A stretch of 64,000 nucleotides of DNA from Chamaea fasciata (lineage: Eukaryota > Chordata > Aves > Passeriformes > Sylviidae). This document shows positions 25,673 to 39,672 of this stretch, one piece after another. The translations under genes and the position numbers were made by a program. Under the pieces are notes generated by a model, which worked only from the letters and a program-made list of their open reading frames with translations, did no database searches and had not been told where the DNA came from. The first letter of the stretch is position 1; the number at the start of each line of letters is the position of its first letter. The DNA is taken from positions 42,797,744-42,861,743 of the forward strand of contig JARCOQ010000002.1 in assembly GCA_029207755.1 (NCBI GenBank). Reading direction: 5' to 3'.

Positions 25673-28600
25673 GTCACAATATGAATAGTGTACAAGGAAT
25701 TGAACATATACACAGGACAGCACTATTCCTGTGCTCAAATCACCAGAAAAGGTCAGCATCCTCTCAGTGTTGGAAAGGTTCCAGAATTAACTGCTGTCAA
25801 CTACATTTTGTACAAATGTGCCATGATGACTCTTATTTTTTCCTCTAAAATGGCAGTATTACCCATCTGTGTAATTATTCTCTTTAAGCTATTAATTTAA
25901 CTCTTCTACACCTTTTGGAGAAAGCAGGGCATTAAGACTGAGACCTCTTCAGACTTATTACAGCATATGCAATACATCGATTCTTGCCATTCTACCTATT
26001 TTGGAAAGAAAGTAAGAGTCATAAATAAGGTACCTTCAAGTGAAACACTTTGGGAAACTTCCATTTCAGGTTTGTCTTTATTCTGCCTCATCTTAATGAG
26101 CCACATTTGTTCAAATTCAGAGGTGTCAGTGGAGCAACAGCAAGAATGTTTTGGTGCAGCAGTTCTTGTACATTGTGTAAGCAGACCGTATTTACCATGC
26201 AGGAGGTGTATTGTTTTTCACTGCTCATTCTTTCCAAAAGCTATGGTATATAATTTGGTGCATCTTCATTTCCAAATAAGTGTTCTTTAACACAGGGAAA
26301 GTGACTGCAGCCATGCATTCTGCAATCCATATCAAAAGCATTGAGCAGATGGAAAAGATGAGGGGGAATAGGAAAATAACAATTTTGATGAACTGCTTGT
26401 CCAAAATTCTTCCCAGGAAAATTCTATATTAAAATTCTAAGTATTTCACATTTCCAAACTAAAATTAATTGATCTTGAAAATACTGTAAATCCCATGTCT
26501 GTGATAAAATGGATTTAACACTTTAGCAATGAAACAGAAACAGCAAAGCTAAAACTAAAATAGCTTTCCAATATTTGCATTTATTCTTATGTTAATCATT
26601 TTGTGGTAGTTCTCAATTTAACAGAATGCATCTTTAAAGCATTTTACTTGCTTTGTGCTGTTTATGTATATCCAGCATTTTGTCAGCATGGGCTCACAGT
26701 CTGTTACAGTCAATATATAATCAAAAAATACTATGAGAAGTTTGACTTATCCTTCAGATTATTTTATGCACAAAATCTTGGCTTCTTGAGAGGTTTTAAT
26801 AAGTGCTGTGTATTTGTCTGTGACTGTCATCTGTTCAAGATGTTCGTTTACCCAACTTGAAATACACAAAAAAATTTGGAATTTCTTTGTACCAATACAT
26901 GAATATGCCCAGCAAACTGGTCTGAAAAGCAAGAGATGTTTACTTGTGTTGAAAAGCACAATCAAATATAGAATTTCCTGCTAGTACAGGTTACTTCAGA
27001 ATTATTAAAAAAACCACAGTTTAAAAGCACCATTTGTGCAGAATTAGTACCAAAACTTTCACACATATTTGAATTTCAGGAAATGCAGCAAAATTGTTCA
27101 CATAAATCTGAAGTTCTTAGTTTCTTCCCTTGAATAACTAAGTAGGTTTCTCTCCAGCAGGAAAACAGCTTTCTGCTCTTCCAATAAAACTGTTTTTCCA
27201 AGAGACAGTTACTTTCAGCTTTTACTTAATACATTAGCCAGTAAATCTGTGCTTGTGCGTTTGATTGATATCAAAGGAGTAATGTAGAATTTGTAAATAC
27301 AAATGTGCTCATTCCAAGGACTTTCTTGAAAAGGTATTTATTCAGGTCAAAATGCCAATGCTGTAGTACAGGGCTCTGTTAATAAGAACTACTTCCTGGA
27401 AATGTAAAAGGAGGACCCTTTGAAGAGAAGTATTACAATGGTAAAAAAAACAGAACAAACCAACCAAAACCCCGCCCCTCTTTTGTGTCACAGTGTCAGT
27501 AGATCATTCTCATAGGTTTCCTGAAACACAAAATACTGAATTCTTTGAGCTGTCCTTCCCTTGTTAGAGAAGTATTTGGTTTTGGTAATGTGTCGTCCAA
27601 GCTAATTCTGTTTTTATTTCTTGCTTGAGACTAATTTGAAGCTGTTCATAATATGAGTGGAATATTTAGAGGGACAATACTGGATAAATTTGCTGCAAAC
27701 CCCAGTGGTTTTTTTGTTGGATGAGTGGTTAGTCTGGTGTATCAGATGTCCAAGAATGTTTTTGGGTTCAGTTTTTGATAATTGATTTCCTGTGGAAAAA
27801 AATTTACAAATAATCAGTGCCCTCTCTTACCCATTGATCTCGTTTATCAGCTTGTTGTCACTGGAAGTAGTATTTGGGGTGCTAAAATGGATTGCCAGCA
27901 AGGTGCTGAAGCTCTCAAAGAAACTGATCACCTTCAGCATTGGTACCTCTTTGTCACAGCTGTGAAAAGAAGTTAGGGAAGAGTGACTTGAATTATGCCT
28001 TTAAGAAAAGGCATCTACAAATTACTTTTTAATCTTTTTTTTTTTTTTTTACTGATACATGATGTATAAGGCAGAATTCTGTACTTATTTAATAAAAATA
28101 GACTTAATACAAAAGCAAGTTTAATTAAAACTTACAACTGGAAGATGTCAGAATGCTGATCATAGGTCTGAATATACTTTTTTTCTAAATTTAGTTACAT
28201 ATTCTGAATTTCATGATGGATATTATGTACTCAGTGCTTTGGGAAGTCATGCATAATGTAACAAGGATATTCAGTTAACAGTACCTCTAGCAAATGTTCT
28301 CTGTGCTAATGTATGCCAAGTACAATGTGATATAACAAATTATTTATTTCTTTTCAAAAGATCATTAAATTTTATCCTCAAAATTTTGTGAATTTGCAAG
28401 AACTTCAAAAGGAAGCCATTTAAGATACATATGTGAAGAGATACGTTTGTGAATGCAATCAAATCATAATTGGATTTTGTAATCAGGTTGCTCTTCTGAA
28501 GCAGAAATAATTTTAGTGACTCCATTATGCTGAAATCCTACACTTGTCTGTGGCAAAGACTTACAGTCCTGAAGAATGCAAAAATCCTTCTTTAAAAATA

Positions 28601-31469
28601 AAATGTTCCCCTTGCAAAGATGTGTGACTGTGCAAAGAGAACCAGACACTTAGAGCCCACCATTTCTCAGTGTAGAAATACTGAATGTCTTTGAAATCAG
28701 TTTAAAAGTCATAGTTCGTTTGTTTGACTGTCTTTATTTAACATAACAGATGCAAAAGGTTTCTAAGAAAAAAAACCTGCTGGTTTTCATATTAGGTCAA
28801 GAATTGAAGAATTATGCAAATCTAAATCATCCAGCACAGGTAGTGGAGAAAGTAACATTTGAATACATTTTCTATGTTTGGGGTGTGTTATGGTTGCTCC
28901 CTTCAGATTTTTGTCAAAATTGAAATACGAAGGACCAGTGACTGCTAATTGATCCTTGAGGACGGGTCTCAAGGAAGAATTAATGTGGCCACAGGAAACC
29001 CTGTCTGACCCCTCAGCAGTTGAGGAAATACTAAGCATAACAAGTTTAAGCGTTTGTTTCTGGCAGAGGTGAAACACCCCAGCAGGGCAATTTGTGGCAG
29101 GGTGTCTGTCTATACTCAAGCCAGTGGCTGCTATTGCAGTTGGCTGTTCCTATCCCTAGTGTCACATTTGACTCTGCTGTTCCTGTCCCCAGTACTTACT
29201 GATGGGTGGCAAATGGTAATTGCAAGCAGATTGTGTAACACCAGAAAGTCAGTAGGGCAACTGAGCTGTTTGCAATGCAGTTCAGAATGAGCAGTAAAGT
29301 TAGGCTAAAATTACTTCTCCTGACAGCTTTCTAAGCATGTTATGATCTATTTTCAAATCAGAGAGATTAATATTTATCCTTCTTGTCTCCCTTTCCTTCA
29401 CATACTCTATATATGTTGCAAGTATTTGGGGGAATGGGGAAAAACCATCTTATATTTAGTAATAACATGATAGATAAAAATTTTCAGCTCAATAACAATA
29501 AAAAAAAGGGTTACTAAAATGCATATTTTAATTTGTTAGATACATTCTTTTACTTTTGGGAACTTAAAATTGTGGCTAAAATGAAGGTATTAAGGAATGA
29601 CCTATGAAAAAATTTACTAGAAAAATCTAAAAAATTCAAGAAATAAAATTGCTGATTAAGTTTCAGATAGAGGTGTGATTTAGAGAACAGCCATTAACAG
29701 GGAAAATTAACTGCTTTTTCATAACAACATGTATCCTTTCCTGTTCTGAAATACTTTATTTATTTGATATATTTGATAAGTTTAATTCAAGGTGCCGTTA
29801 AAAGTTGAAAAACGTATTAGGATTTGAGGAACCGGTTATCTTTGTTTATTCTAACCATCCTCTTTCAGCCGGTGAATGTAAATTAGGTTTGAGTCTTTTA
29901 GCCATACCACAATCACATAAGATATGATGCTTAGAAGTAGCAAATTTTGCTAGCAGCAGAGAATGTATACATAAATGTTAAACTTACCATACAGCAGGTG
30001 CTTGGATCAACTTAATTTTGCCTGCATGTATTTGCTGTATTTCAGATGGTCCTATTTAACTTTTAAATAATGTGCATGTAATATATGTATTTTAGTAAAT
30101 AATTAAAATTCTGGTTGAAATCGGTTTCAGTTTCAGATGGAATAGGAGTCAGCTTGACACTAACCGTGATTAAAAAATGAGTAATAATCACGTGGCAAAA
30201 AAGTGATGGCTCTTTTTATCATTTGCTATTGCAAAAGGAAAATCTAGGACTTTAAATAATAAGCCTAAAATAGCGTGTACACATTTTTTGTTAAGCCCAG
30301 TGTAAACCAACTGTGCTCCTGAATACTGGCATAAAAAAAAAAAAAAAGGTAGCAGTGATTACATGAGTAACATACTGTGGGAATTAAAAGTTTCCTGATT
30401 TAATGGGAATTTATAATTAGTGATTCAAATCACTGATTTAAATTGATCCCTCCGATGTTGCTCTCTCTGATTCCTTGAGAAAGAGTTGTAAATTAGCATT
30501 GCTTTAGTACAGTATGAAGGGTGAAAGTTTGTACCTGCCTGTGCCATGTTAATAACACTATGTCTAACCATACCTAAGTTTGATCATTCAGACAGATTTA
30601 CCATAATGTAATTTTCAGGGAGTTGGATAGAGCCATGTTTCACAAAAGCTGTCCTCACAGGAGCTAAATGCCAAAGTAATCAATCATACAGTGTACTGCC
30701 TCCTGTTGTTATGGAAATAATACATTATTTATGCAGTATAAAGATTTTTTTAGACATTGTTGAAATGAACAGGCAAGCACATGAGAACTCTAGATCGTAA
30801 TAAGTTACATGAGCTGCAAATTGCCAATTGCTAGGTTAAAATTTGTATAGATGCCTTCAATGCTTGCCGCAAGTTAGAAACTGGTTAGGTGCAAGTGTGG
30901 ACTTCGGAGGAGCTGCAAGAATTCCGTTAGAAGTCTGTAGTACGTTAATTACATCTACAGATGAGTTTTTGTATACCACTTGTATTTCTTACTAAATCCA
31001 AGAGGTAAAATACCCAGAATAGGGTAAAACTTTTTGGCAGCAGTACAAAACCCAAGGACTGTTTAGGATAGCACATTTTAGGTTCTTCAGTGAGCCATTG
31101 CATAGGATGTAATTAGGCACAGGCTTTTGATGGATAATTGTCTCAGCTTTCAGTTTTCCCCTCACTGCATTGTTCCAAACATTTTGGTTTTGCTGAGAAT
31201 CGGATAGTCATCTTCACCAGATTTGTTTAATTAGCTGTTGTATTTATATGAGAAGCGGTAAAAGACATAGGAAACAGAACAGCGGTGGGAAAAATAATGG
31301 CTTCCATGGAATGAGGGTGACCTGCTTCCCTTCTCCCTGTCAGATCTTTTGGCTGGTTTGAAGGGAAATTTGCAATCATACCTTTAGAGTGGTTTTCAAA
31401 TTATGATCATTACTCCTCTGTGGCTGAAGAGTTCTGAAGTGGAGAGATTGAAATAACCCTGAGATCCAG

Positions 31470-33020
31470 GTTATTGTCACTGTGCTGCTGTTTCTTATCA
31501 TGCCTTGATATATTTTATTACTTTTACCTACATACATTTTCAGCCCATGTTAACTCCTCTATACTTTGGCAAAACATTAATGGCTTTGGCAAAGAGAAGA
31601 GGTGCCTTTGTGTATTCCACCATGCATTCTCTAGTTCTGTTGCTGTTGATTTCATTCTTCGATACCTGGGACTATTCTTCCTCTTGGATGTTTTTCTACA
31701 TCCTTTGTAGTCAGCTCTTGTGCCATTCTCATGCTTTCTTACTCTCCCAGTTTCCTACTCTCTTCCATTTTTAAAACAGGTTTAGGCAGCTCTTCTCTCC
31801 TCATTGGCTCCATTTGTCTTCACTGTGATCTCCATCAGATCTTGTCTTGGTAGTCCTCCTTTCTTAAGCCATCTCACTTTTTCCTTACAATTCTTCCCTG
31901 TTTGTCTTTGATTTTTCACTTCCACACTGGTCTTTTGTACTTTTTGAGGTGCCACATTTCTTCATGCCTTTCTGTTCATTTGCAATGTAGACGTATTTCA
32001 GTTCTACTCAATAAACATTAATCAGCCTTCCTCTCACTTGTTGCTCATTTACTTGGCCTTTCCATATCCACTCCAGTTTTAGGAGGTTTGCAAATGTGAC
32101 CACACTCTGTTTTCATGTCTCTCTTCTCTACTAACTCCTCTATATTTTCTGAAATCTTAGAATCTTCAGTCTCCTTCTGTGATGTTTTGCACAGCCTTTT
32201 GCTTTTTTCCCTTCTCTTATTCATGGAGAAAAATACAAATTCTTGTCTGTACTGAGAAGTCTTATTTCAGTCTCTCTACTCCAGCTGTACCTTTCTGCCT
32301 GAATTAAAATCTCAGCTGATGGATTTCATGGAATCATACTCAAGAAAAAAGTTCGAGCTTCTTTGCTACCTTCTTTTACAGTCACTCTGTGTATCACCAC
32401 TTTCTCTCACTTCAGCCTATGCCTTAGCATTGCCATGGTCACTTTCTGATGCTTATCTAAATTCTTCCTAATTCTCCATTTGGCCTTTCATTCACCACGG
32501 ATGACAAATGTGTTCTCTCCTTCCTGAAGGTTTGCCTGTAAGTTCTCCCTGTACTAGCACTCCCCAAGACGGCTGCACATTACATTTTACTCAGTTCCTC
32601 AAGTAACACTAACTCAGCAATTATTCTTAATTTGAGTTGGACTTTTTGCTTTGAAGTTGCTTTACATTATTTTAGACCTGAAAAATTTGTTTCATTCAAT
32701 TAGTTGGCCTAAAAGATCTTGCCTCACATAAATCTTTCGTGTTCTTCATACTTGTCATTTCTTATACATGCTCTTCATAGTCTTTCATGTAGATAAAATT
32801 GTTATCAGGATATTATAATTTTCTGTCTCCTGGTGGATGGCTCCCAGTCTACCTCAGAATCTTTTTCAGTTTCCTCATTCAGGTTCCCCTTTGCAGCAAT
32901 GCTTGCTGGAAATACCAGAGGGCAGGTCTCTCTGCTGTGTCATGCCCATTGCTGAGACCTTCACCAGGCAGCTTGCTTCCTTGTCATTCATCAGTCTGGA
33001 TTCATCTGTTCTCTTGTGGC
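31470..33020. other. Strand-asymmetric pyrimidine-rich block
   Basis: For about 1.5 kb the + strand is dominated by T and C, with many 'tcttc', 'ctccat', 'tttcct' words and few purine runs. The flanking intron is AT-rich without this skew. Equivalent purine richness lies on the minus strand, as in decayed retroelement interiors or transcribed exonic sequence, but I recognise no protein or repeat family. The overlapping + frames at 31474-31774 and 32799-33139 look like products of the composition. Confidence 0.45.
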
Positions 33021-36000
33021 TTCTACTTAGCCTTTATGTTTTTTGTGCCAGCAGTTGTCTTTTGCAAAATTTTGTAGAAAGAGATTCATGGTTTAAGAAG
33101 GTGAATTCAACAAAACCAAAACCAATTAATAATGAATGACCCTGCAATTCTGCAGCATCAGCCAGTGCCTTCTGATTTACTGGTTTTTTGTTTTGAAATT
33201 TGAACCAATATGAAACTGTTGCAGCTGCTACATAGGTCTGGAACAAAGGCACACAAGGTTCTTGCAGCAAGCAATTGAGTCAGTGCCATGAGCAGCGATG
33301 TCTTTTCTATGTTTCTTTTCCTCTCAGTTCATGTTGAACCACCAGAAGGAGTTAAAATAACTTTCACTGCCTGGAATTAATTAGATTCTTTTTTTTTCTC
33401 CCTGTAAGTATGCTGTTTTATGTGTATTTTGTACAAGCATTTAGAATACGTGACTTAAGCAGTACAGCGAAAACATAAAAATCGTGTCGTTGGACAAGCA
33501 CTTAACGCCAGTGTAGCTCTTTGTTGTGTACTGAATACAAATCAGTCATTCCAAGAAAAGAGCAGAACTAACCAGTTTACAGAATTACGTGACTTAAAAG
33601 GCTTCCCTTCTGATTATTTCTTGTCAGTGCTGCTGTTGATCTGTTCCTTTTTGAAAAATACCCATCACTAAGCAGAGAGTGGTCTCTGCTGTGAGTAGTG
33701 GTGGCGATGGGACACCGCTGTGTCACGGCAGGGATGAAGCTCCCTCAGGCTTGTGCAAAAGTGCTGGAAAGTGATATAGAGGAGATTCTCTCATGTAGGT
33801 ACCTTCTCTGTGGATATATGCCGAGGTTCCCTGGAGAAGACGGATGTGTTGAAATGTTTGAACATGGACACTACTTTGGGGAATTACTTTCTGTATTTGA
33901 GTTGACAGCCATGACTGCTGTGAACCTGAAAGTGGAGAGAAAGGAGGAGCGTGTGAAGACAGTCCAAGAGTTATGTGTTCAGAATACAAGTTCAAAAACA
34001 TTGTTCTGCACTGTAGTTTTCTAGTTGGGTTTTTGCTGTATTTTTTGCTACCTACCTAGTAACTTAGTTTCTTTTCTGTTGTCTTTTCATGTCTGTAACA
34101 TGAATTACATTTAAGGTAGCAGCGTAGTTGTTTTATCCAGATACTAGTCTTCCCTATTGCAAAAATCACCTTGATAATTGTGGCTAATAGCAACTTGAAG
34201 AAACTTGTCTTTTCAATAAGTATTCTACATGGGTCGTAGAAGAACAAATTAGAAAAGGAGAAGTGTAAGGTCTATTTTTGGGGCATATCCATTATAATTG
34301 AAATTCACATAAATAAAACAAAAGATCTTTGAGCAGACTTAATACTTCTCACCAGTTTCTATAAGTTTTGTGTTTTCAGTGTTTCTGAACTGTGCTTGCG
34401 GCAGGAGCCATTTCCAGCACAAATTGCTTTGCTATAGTTACACAGAAATTTGAATGTCAGTATATATGCTTCAATGTCCGCTAGTTTGGAACACAGGCTT
34501 ACCCATTCACTGACCATAAAATTTGGGGCACTTAGGAAAGCCAAGAAAGAAAATTAAGTATTCTCATGTGCTTTATGTGAGAGTGGTGGTAAAAGTAAGG
34601 TTCTGCTGGGTAAACGAGGCATACTGTATTGTTTGAGATCTCGTATGGCTTAAAAGAAATAAAAAATGACTGCATGAAATTGAACCTTGATGTGACTGCT
34701 AGTGATTGGAAATAGTGAATGATTAAAGATGAAGTTAAGAGTTTTCTGTCCCTTCTAGCGAAAACCAAGAATTAAATTCTCTGAAGTGGTTTAAAAACCA
34801 GGAGCTATGACTGACTCCTTCCAGAGCCCAAAGATCAGTGCGCTCATCTTAGTGTAAGGACCATGTCTGCCTGACTAACTTGGAACCCTGGTTTCCCCAG
34901 TTTTTGGCTACTGGCCTTTCTGGCCAGAGCCACAGAACTCTGATGCACCTTAGATGGTATTAGAGGGGAGCTGTGAGTTTTGGCACAGCTTGGACAGCTC
35001 TGTGTGTGTCAGACCATGCGTAGTTTGCTCCACTGGGTCCCAATCAGTTTTCAGTTTAGGCAAAGGCTTTTGTCTTGATCCTTAAAGCAACTGTTGGATC
35101 GAACACCCTAGCAGCACCAAAGTCTGTATTTCATTTTCGAACTGTCAGAATAGCTGTGTTCCTCTGGGACAATGTAATGATGAAATATCAGAGCAATCGT
35201 TCATCAGCTGGGGACAGTGTGTTGGGTTGGGGTACAGGCTATGAACGAAACCCAAACCTGCGAGGTGACCAGGTGAATCCAGAGTAAGACGTTTTAAAGG
35301 AATTGCTGTAAAACCTCTCTGTATAAATAAATGGCTTCCATCATAAACATAATGCAAAAGCAACTTTTGTTTTCATCTAAAAAATTATTGTCAAAAAGAA
35401 GAAAATTAAGAAAATTTGTAATACTGTGAGGTCTTACAAGGTGTTTTATTTTTAAATATCCTCTTTTATGAGCCATAATATGCTAAACTTTTAAAAGTTT
35501 TGTACCCGTTTTGGGTAACTTCTTAGCACTGTTCAGAACTTACCTCTTCTTGGCGTTGAAATCACAGGCACCACTTATTGGGAGAGGCCGTGGTATCAAA
35601 ATCTAAAGGGTGGCATAGCTCAAAAAGGATTGAGTATTGTGTGATGGACTCAAATTAAGTGTGATCAAATTCTAAACAAACGTTAAGAGGTTTTTTTCCA
35701 GCTAATTGGAAATATTCTCCCACTGTGATTTGTAAAGTACTATGGACACAACTGATAGTGCTTAAGCAATTATTTCTCCCCTCTTAACCTGGCTGCTAGA
35801 AACTAATAAATTAGTTGAAAGGATTGGACATCAAAAGTGCAACGTTAGACAATTTAATTGGAGAGAAAATAACCTTACTAAATTTGTTATAAATTAAATA
35901 CCATAATAAATAGATATTTTAGAAATGAAATCTTGGTGAATGTGATATTTTTCTATATAGAGGTTTTCATGGGGGTTTTTCAGTTCTCATTTTTTTTTTC

Positions 36001-36313
36001 CTTATGATGATAGTCAGATTATTGCCACCTGAGTGCCTATTGCCTGATAGAAATGAGGCATCATTCTGGTTTTTTTCAATATTCGAGTCTCTTGGGTATC
36101 TGAGGTACATCAGTTTCTTCATTTTAAGTTTCTCTTAGCCTCCCTCTAACTCATTTACCTGAGCTCCATCAGCCATTCAGGCCTCTTTAGGAGGAGAAGA
36201 AGTCATTATGTCTTGTAACAAAGAAGTTGAATTGGAGGTATTCTGTTGATAAACATGGCGAAAGCTCTAGAGGAGCCTGTCCTGTCTTTGTCAGGGTGTA
36301 TATGTTTTCAAAG

Positions 36314-36802
36314 TCATTGCAGTAAGGTCAAATGTGATTGTTGACTTGGTACAATGTGGAATGTTGAAGGCCACAAGGTTTCCGAAACTTCCAGCACAGA
36401 AATTTTTTGATTTTTTCTAAAAAGTTGAATTTGCATAAGAAGAACCTCTTCCTCAGAGGGAGACTGTGCAAATGCAAAAATGTTTGCATGCATCTGTGTC
36501 ATATTCAAACTGTAAGTCTTTGTGCAGGTTTTAGTCAAACTAGAATTAAAAAAATACATGGGCTGGTGTGGTACAAAGAGAGAGCTTGTCATCCCTGAGC
36601 AGAGTGAGAAGATGATTGCGACCACATTCACTTCTCCTGGCCAGCCTGATTTGATGTCTTTGATGTCAAGCATGGCAGGTTCCCTTCCACAGTTGAGCTT
36701 CACAATAAATACACACTCCAAAGTGTGTGTTAGATTGTAGCCAGCCTTACACATAATGTACAGGCCATCAAAATCTCTTCTTCGAATCTCTTTTGATGGC
36801 AA
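36314..36802 (-). other. Uncharacterised 162-codon open frame
   Basis: The minus-strand frame starts ATG at 36802 and begins MPSKEIRRRDFDGLYIMCKA. It runs without interruption to a stop at 36314-36316, in the DDX10 intron. The N-terminal quarter is mixed and charged; the rest is ordinary, with no signal peptide, zinc motif or repeat that I can recognise. An in-frame TAG lies a few codons upstream of the ATG. It could be a chance frame, a retrocopy fragment or an unannotated transcript. No promoter or poly(A) context supports expression. I do not assign a function. Confidence 0.2.
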
Positions 36803-39251
36803 TTGCCTTAGGGCAGGTCTAGTCCTGAGTCTGTAAATTGCATCCTAGTTGTGTCTGAAGAACTTTTACATGTGTCATTTTGAACTATGATTTTACTTCT
36901 TTTCTCCAGCTCTTGCGGTGGGTAATGTGAAGTCACAAGATTTCTTCTTCCTGACTGGCTGATATAAATTTGAAGGGAGAGGGGAAAAATAATGAGTTTC
37001 TGTTGTTCAGCTGTGGATGATGAATGTTCCTGCTCAGGTTCTTAACATTTTCAGGGTCTTAGAAATATTCTAATGAATATGTAAGTAGTGATAAGAAATA
37101 CAACCTCATGATTCCTGATGAGTGAAAGTGGCATCTTTGCCAATCATTTCTTATGCTGTAGCAAACATTATGTTTAACACTTCTGCGCATATTTTCTCCT
37201 GGACAAAATTAACATGAATGTGTAATTAAAGAGAGGGTTTGGTCGGTGTGTCATAATGGATAGTGTGAGTGAACAGCCCAAGTTTTGAAAGGTGATTGCC
37301 AATAAATGTTAGTGTCAGAGAACTCTGTTGTACGGTGTCACACATACATATTAAAAAATACATTGTTCCATACAATAGCTTTAGATGCTACTTCTCTTTT
37401 TCTTTTCTTTTTCAATATGAGATTGGTATGCACCAGCTGTATTGAAAGAATAGGTGCAATTGGAAGGACAAGTAAAGAGCAAATATTTAATGTTGTAAGA
37501 AATTAAAATAAGCTATAATTTAATGCAGAACGATTTTCAAATAAGAAAATTCATTAGCAAAAAGGTGACCTTCAAAATAGTTTTCTGTGGAGTTAGTAAT
37601 GCTCTGTAATATTGTACTAAGAGATGAGCTCAAAGACTTTTTTTTGTAAGCAAAAACACTGCAAAACCAAAACCAGCTTTCTTGTGAAGTGGTACATGAA
37701 GTTCCTGAGAATCAGCATGCTTTTCTGTTAGTGGTTGTTCCCTTAGGAAGCTTACAGTGCTGAAGATTCTGATAATGCTTTTAGTCATTTTATATACGCC
37801 CAGCTATATAATTACTTCTACTGATATTTTAAGTAGTAAAGAACAAAATGTGCGTTCAGTATGTTTTTCCTCTGCCTTCTGATTGCAAATCTGGCTTTTG
37901 TCCCTTTCTTCTACTTGCTTTCAGTACACTGCAGAAGTGTCACTGGTCAAGCAAGAATGGACTCTTGCAGTGGTGACTAATCTTCGCCTTCACCATCTCA
38001 TTGCCTTTCACTCACTGTATATGCAGATATAAAAGAGACCATTGGTATGGTTTCTGTTTGGCTTTTAAATTTATTTTTATTGCAGGAAGCTCTGTGCACA
38101 TAAAGACTGTTCTTTAAAAACTTGCTGATAGAAATGGTAAAAAAATCAAAACAAAAATTAACTTTAAATATATAATGATGTGAAGTTATTCATAGAATGA
38201 AAGATCATTTAAATGAGTACTGTTTTAGAAACTCAGCTGTGTGCATGTTGATTAGATGTATAAACAAAAGGTAGCAATGCCTTTAATTTTAATTTCTTGG
38301 AATTTGTTTTTGTTCTCCATCATAAATATGCATGGATCTAGGGTTCCCATTGCTTAGAAATGCCTTTAAGCTTTCTGTCTGCATTTCTGCATGCATATAC
38401 AATTGCATGTGCCCTCCAGTCTATCTGGTTTCTTTGTGGCTACTAGCAAAAATATACAGAAGTGGTGCCATCAGTTCAGGATTAAGTGGAGCAGAACCTG
38501 TATCTGCAAAATTATTCAGTTTTTTTATAGTATCCAGTATTTTTATGGAGCATCATCTTTTCTCTTTGTTAAGGAATTAGTGAGGCACTTCAGCACCCTG
38601 GGGAAACTTGCCAATGCAATCAGCCCATCCTGAGATGTGCTGTGGGGGCAGAGGGGAGCTGAGTCCCAGAGAAGGAGGCATGAGGGGATCTGAGAAGATG
38701 CTTGAAGAACATGTGTGTCTTGCAGAGAACGGTTGAAACTCCCTTAGAGCAGTTAATTCAGCTTAAGCAGCTTTTTGGTTTTTAACTGCAAGGACACCCA
38801 GATGAGTTTTAAATTAGACTATTGCATTAAATTCACCTAACAACAATGATTTATGTGCCCACATGTGAGTATCTCTTTGCCAGTGTGTTCCTGAGGGACA
38901 GTAAACCTGCATATTACTTAGACACTTACTCTCAGATGGCTGTTGATTAGTTGCTGCCCAAATCTCTCCTAGATTTTGTAGATGTAAGATTACAATGTTG
39001 GAAAGTAGAATTTGAACATAAATCCTTGTGCTTCCTTATCTAATAATGTTTCTTCAACCTTTAACAAACAGCCTTGGATGAGAGTACTGGTGATGACAGA
39101 CGTGATTCTCTTTTCCTGGCTTATAATACTGGTGGTGTTTGACTACATTTGGGGGCACTGGTTTTTGTTACAGCCTTCGTATTAATGGGGTTGTGACAAG
39201 TAACATGGACTTGTTTGCTTGTCTTGTAACTCTCCATTTGTCACCTCACAG

Positions 39252-39385
39252 GCTGAAGAGGAAACAGTGGCCTTTCTTGCTCACAGTGGAAGTGAAGATG
39301 AGTTTGATCCAAGCACTCTCCCAGATCCTGATAAATACAAAGATTCTGATGCAGAGCAGGATTCAGAAAGTGAAGAGAGCTATAG
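39252..39385 (+). CDS. DDX10: DDX10 penultimate coding exon, acidic segment
   Basis: This 134-base exon starts after cctcacag and ends TATAG|gtatgc. It enters in phase 0 and leaves with two bases of a split codon. It encodes 44 complete residues rich in E, D and S: AEEETVAFLAHSGSEDEFD, then PSTLPDPDKYKDSD, then AEQDSESEESY. The FDPSTLPDPDKY motif is the most diagnostic piece for DDX10. The serine-acidic runs resemble casein-kinase-2 type sites, which is inference from sequence only. The upstream open frame continues back to an ATG at 39219, but that part is intronic because the acceptor sits at 39250-39251. The exon follows a 35-kb intron and precedes an 8.9-kb intron. Confidence 0.92.
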
Positions 39386-39672
39386 GTATGCACCATCTCC
39401 ATGTTCATTTTAAAATGATGGGTTTTTTTATAAACTGCTTTGTTTACATGTTAGGAGTTCATCTTACAGTCCTCCTCTTTCTTATGGGACCTAGTATTTG
39501 ACTTTTAAAAGTTTGTGTGTAAGGTGCTAGAAAGAAATCTGAACTAAAGGCTGTTATTTTCTTTCGGGAAGTTGTATAAGAATGATTTTTGAGTCAGTAT
39601 TGAAGGGATCTCGGTGAGACTGTTTCACATGCAAAAATCTTGACTAATTGACCTGGAGGTTTCATGTGTTTC
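39386..39672 (+). other. Start of the last DDX10 intron
   Basis: Follows the gtatgc donor. AT-rich with no feature. Confidence 0.4.

Larger units (their letters stand above)
25591..39251 (+). other. Long DDX10 intron, last part
   Basis: About 13.7 kb. It holds a T16 run at 28035-28050, an A15 run at 30333-30347 and a pyrimidine-rich block at roughly 31470-33020. A minus-strand open frame of 162 codons lies at 36314-36802. No splice-flanked exon with recognisable protein was seen before the acceptor at 39250-39251. Confidence 0.45.

Noticed and set aside
39219..39251. ATG at 39219 as a translation start
   Set aside because: It is intronic: a consensus acceptor lies at 39250-39251 and the DDX10-like sequence starts just after it.
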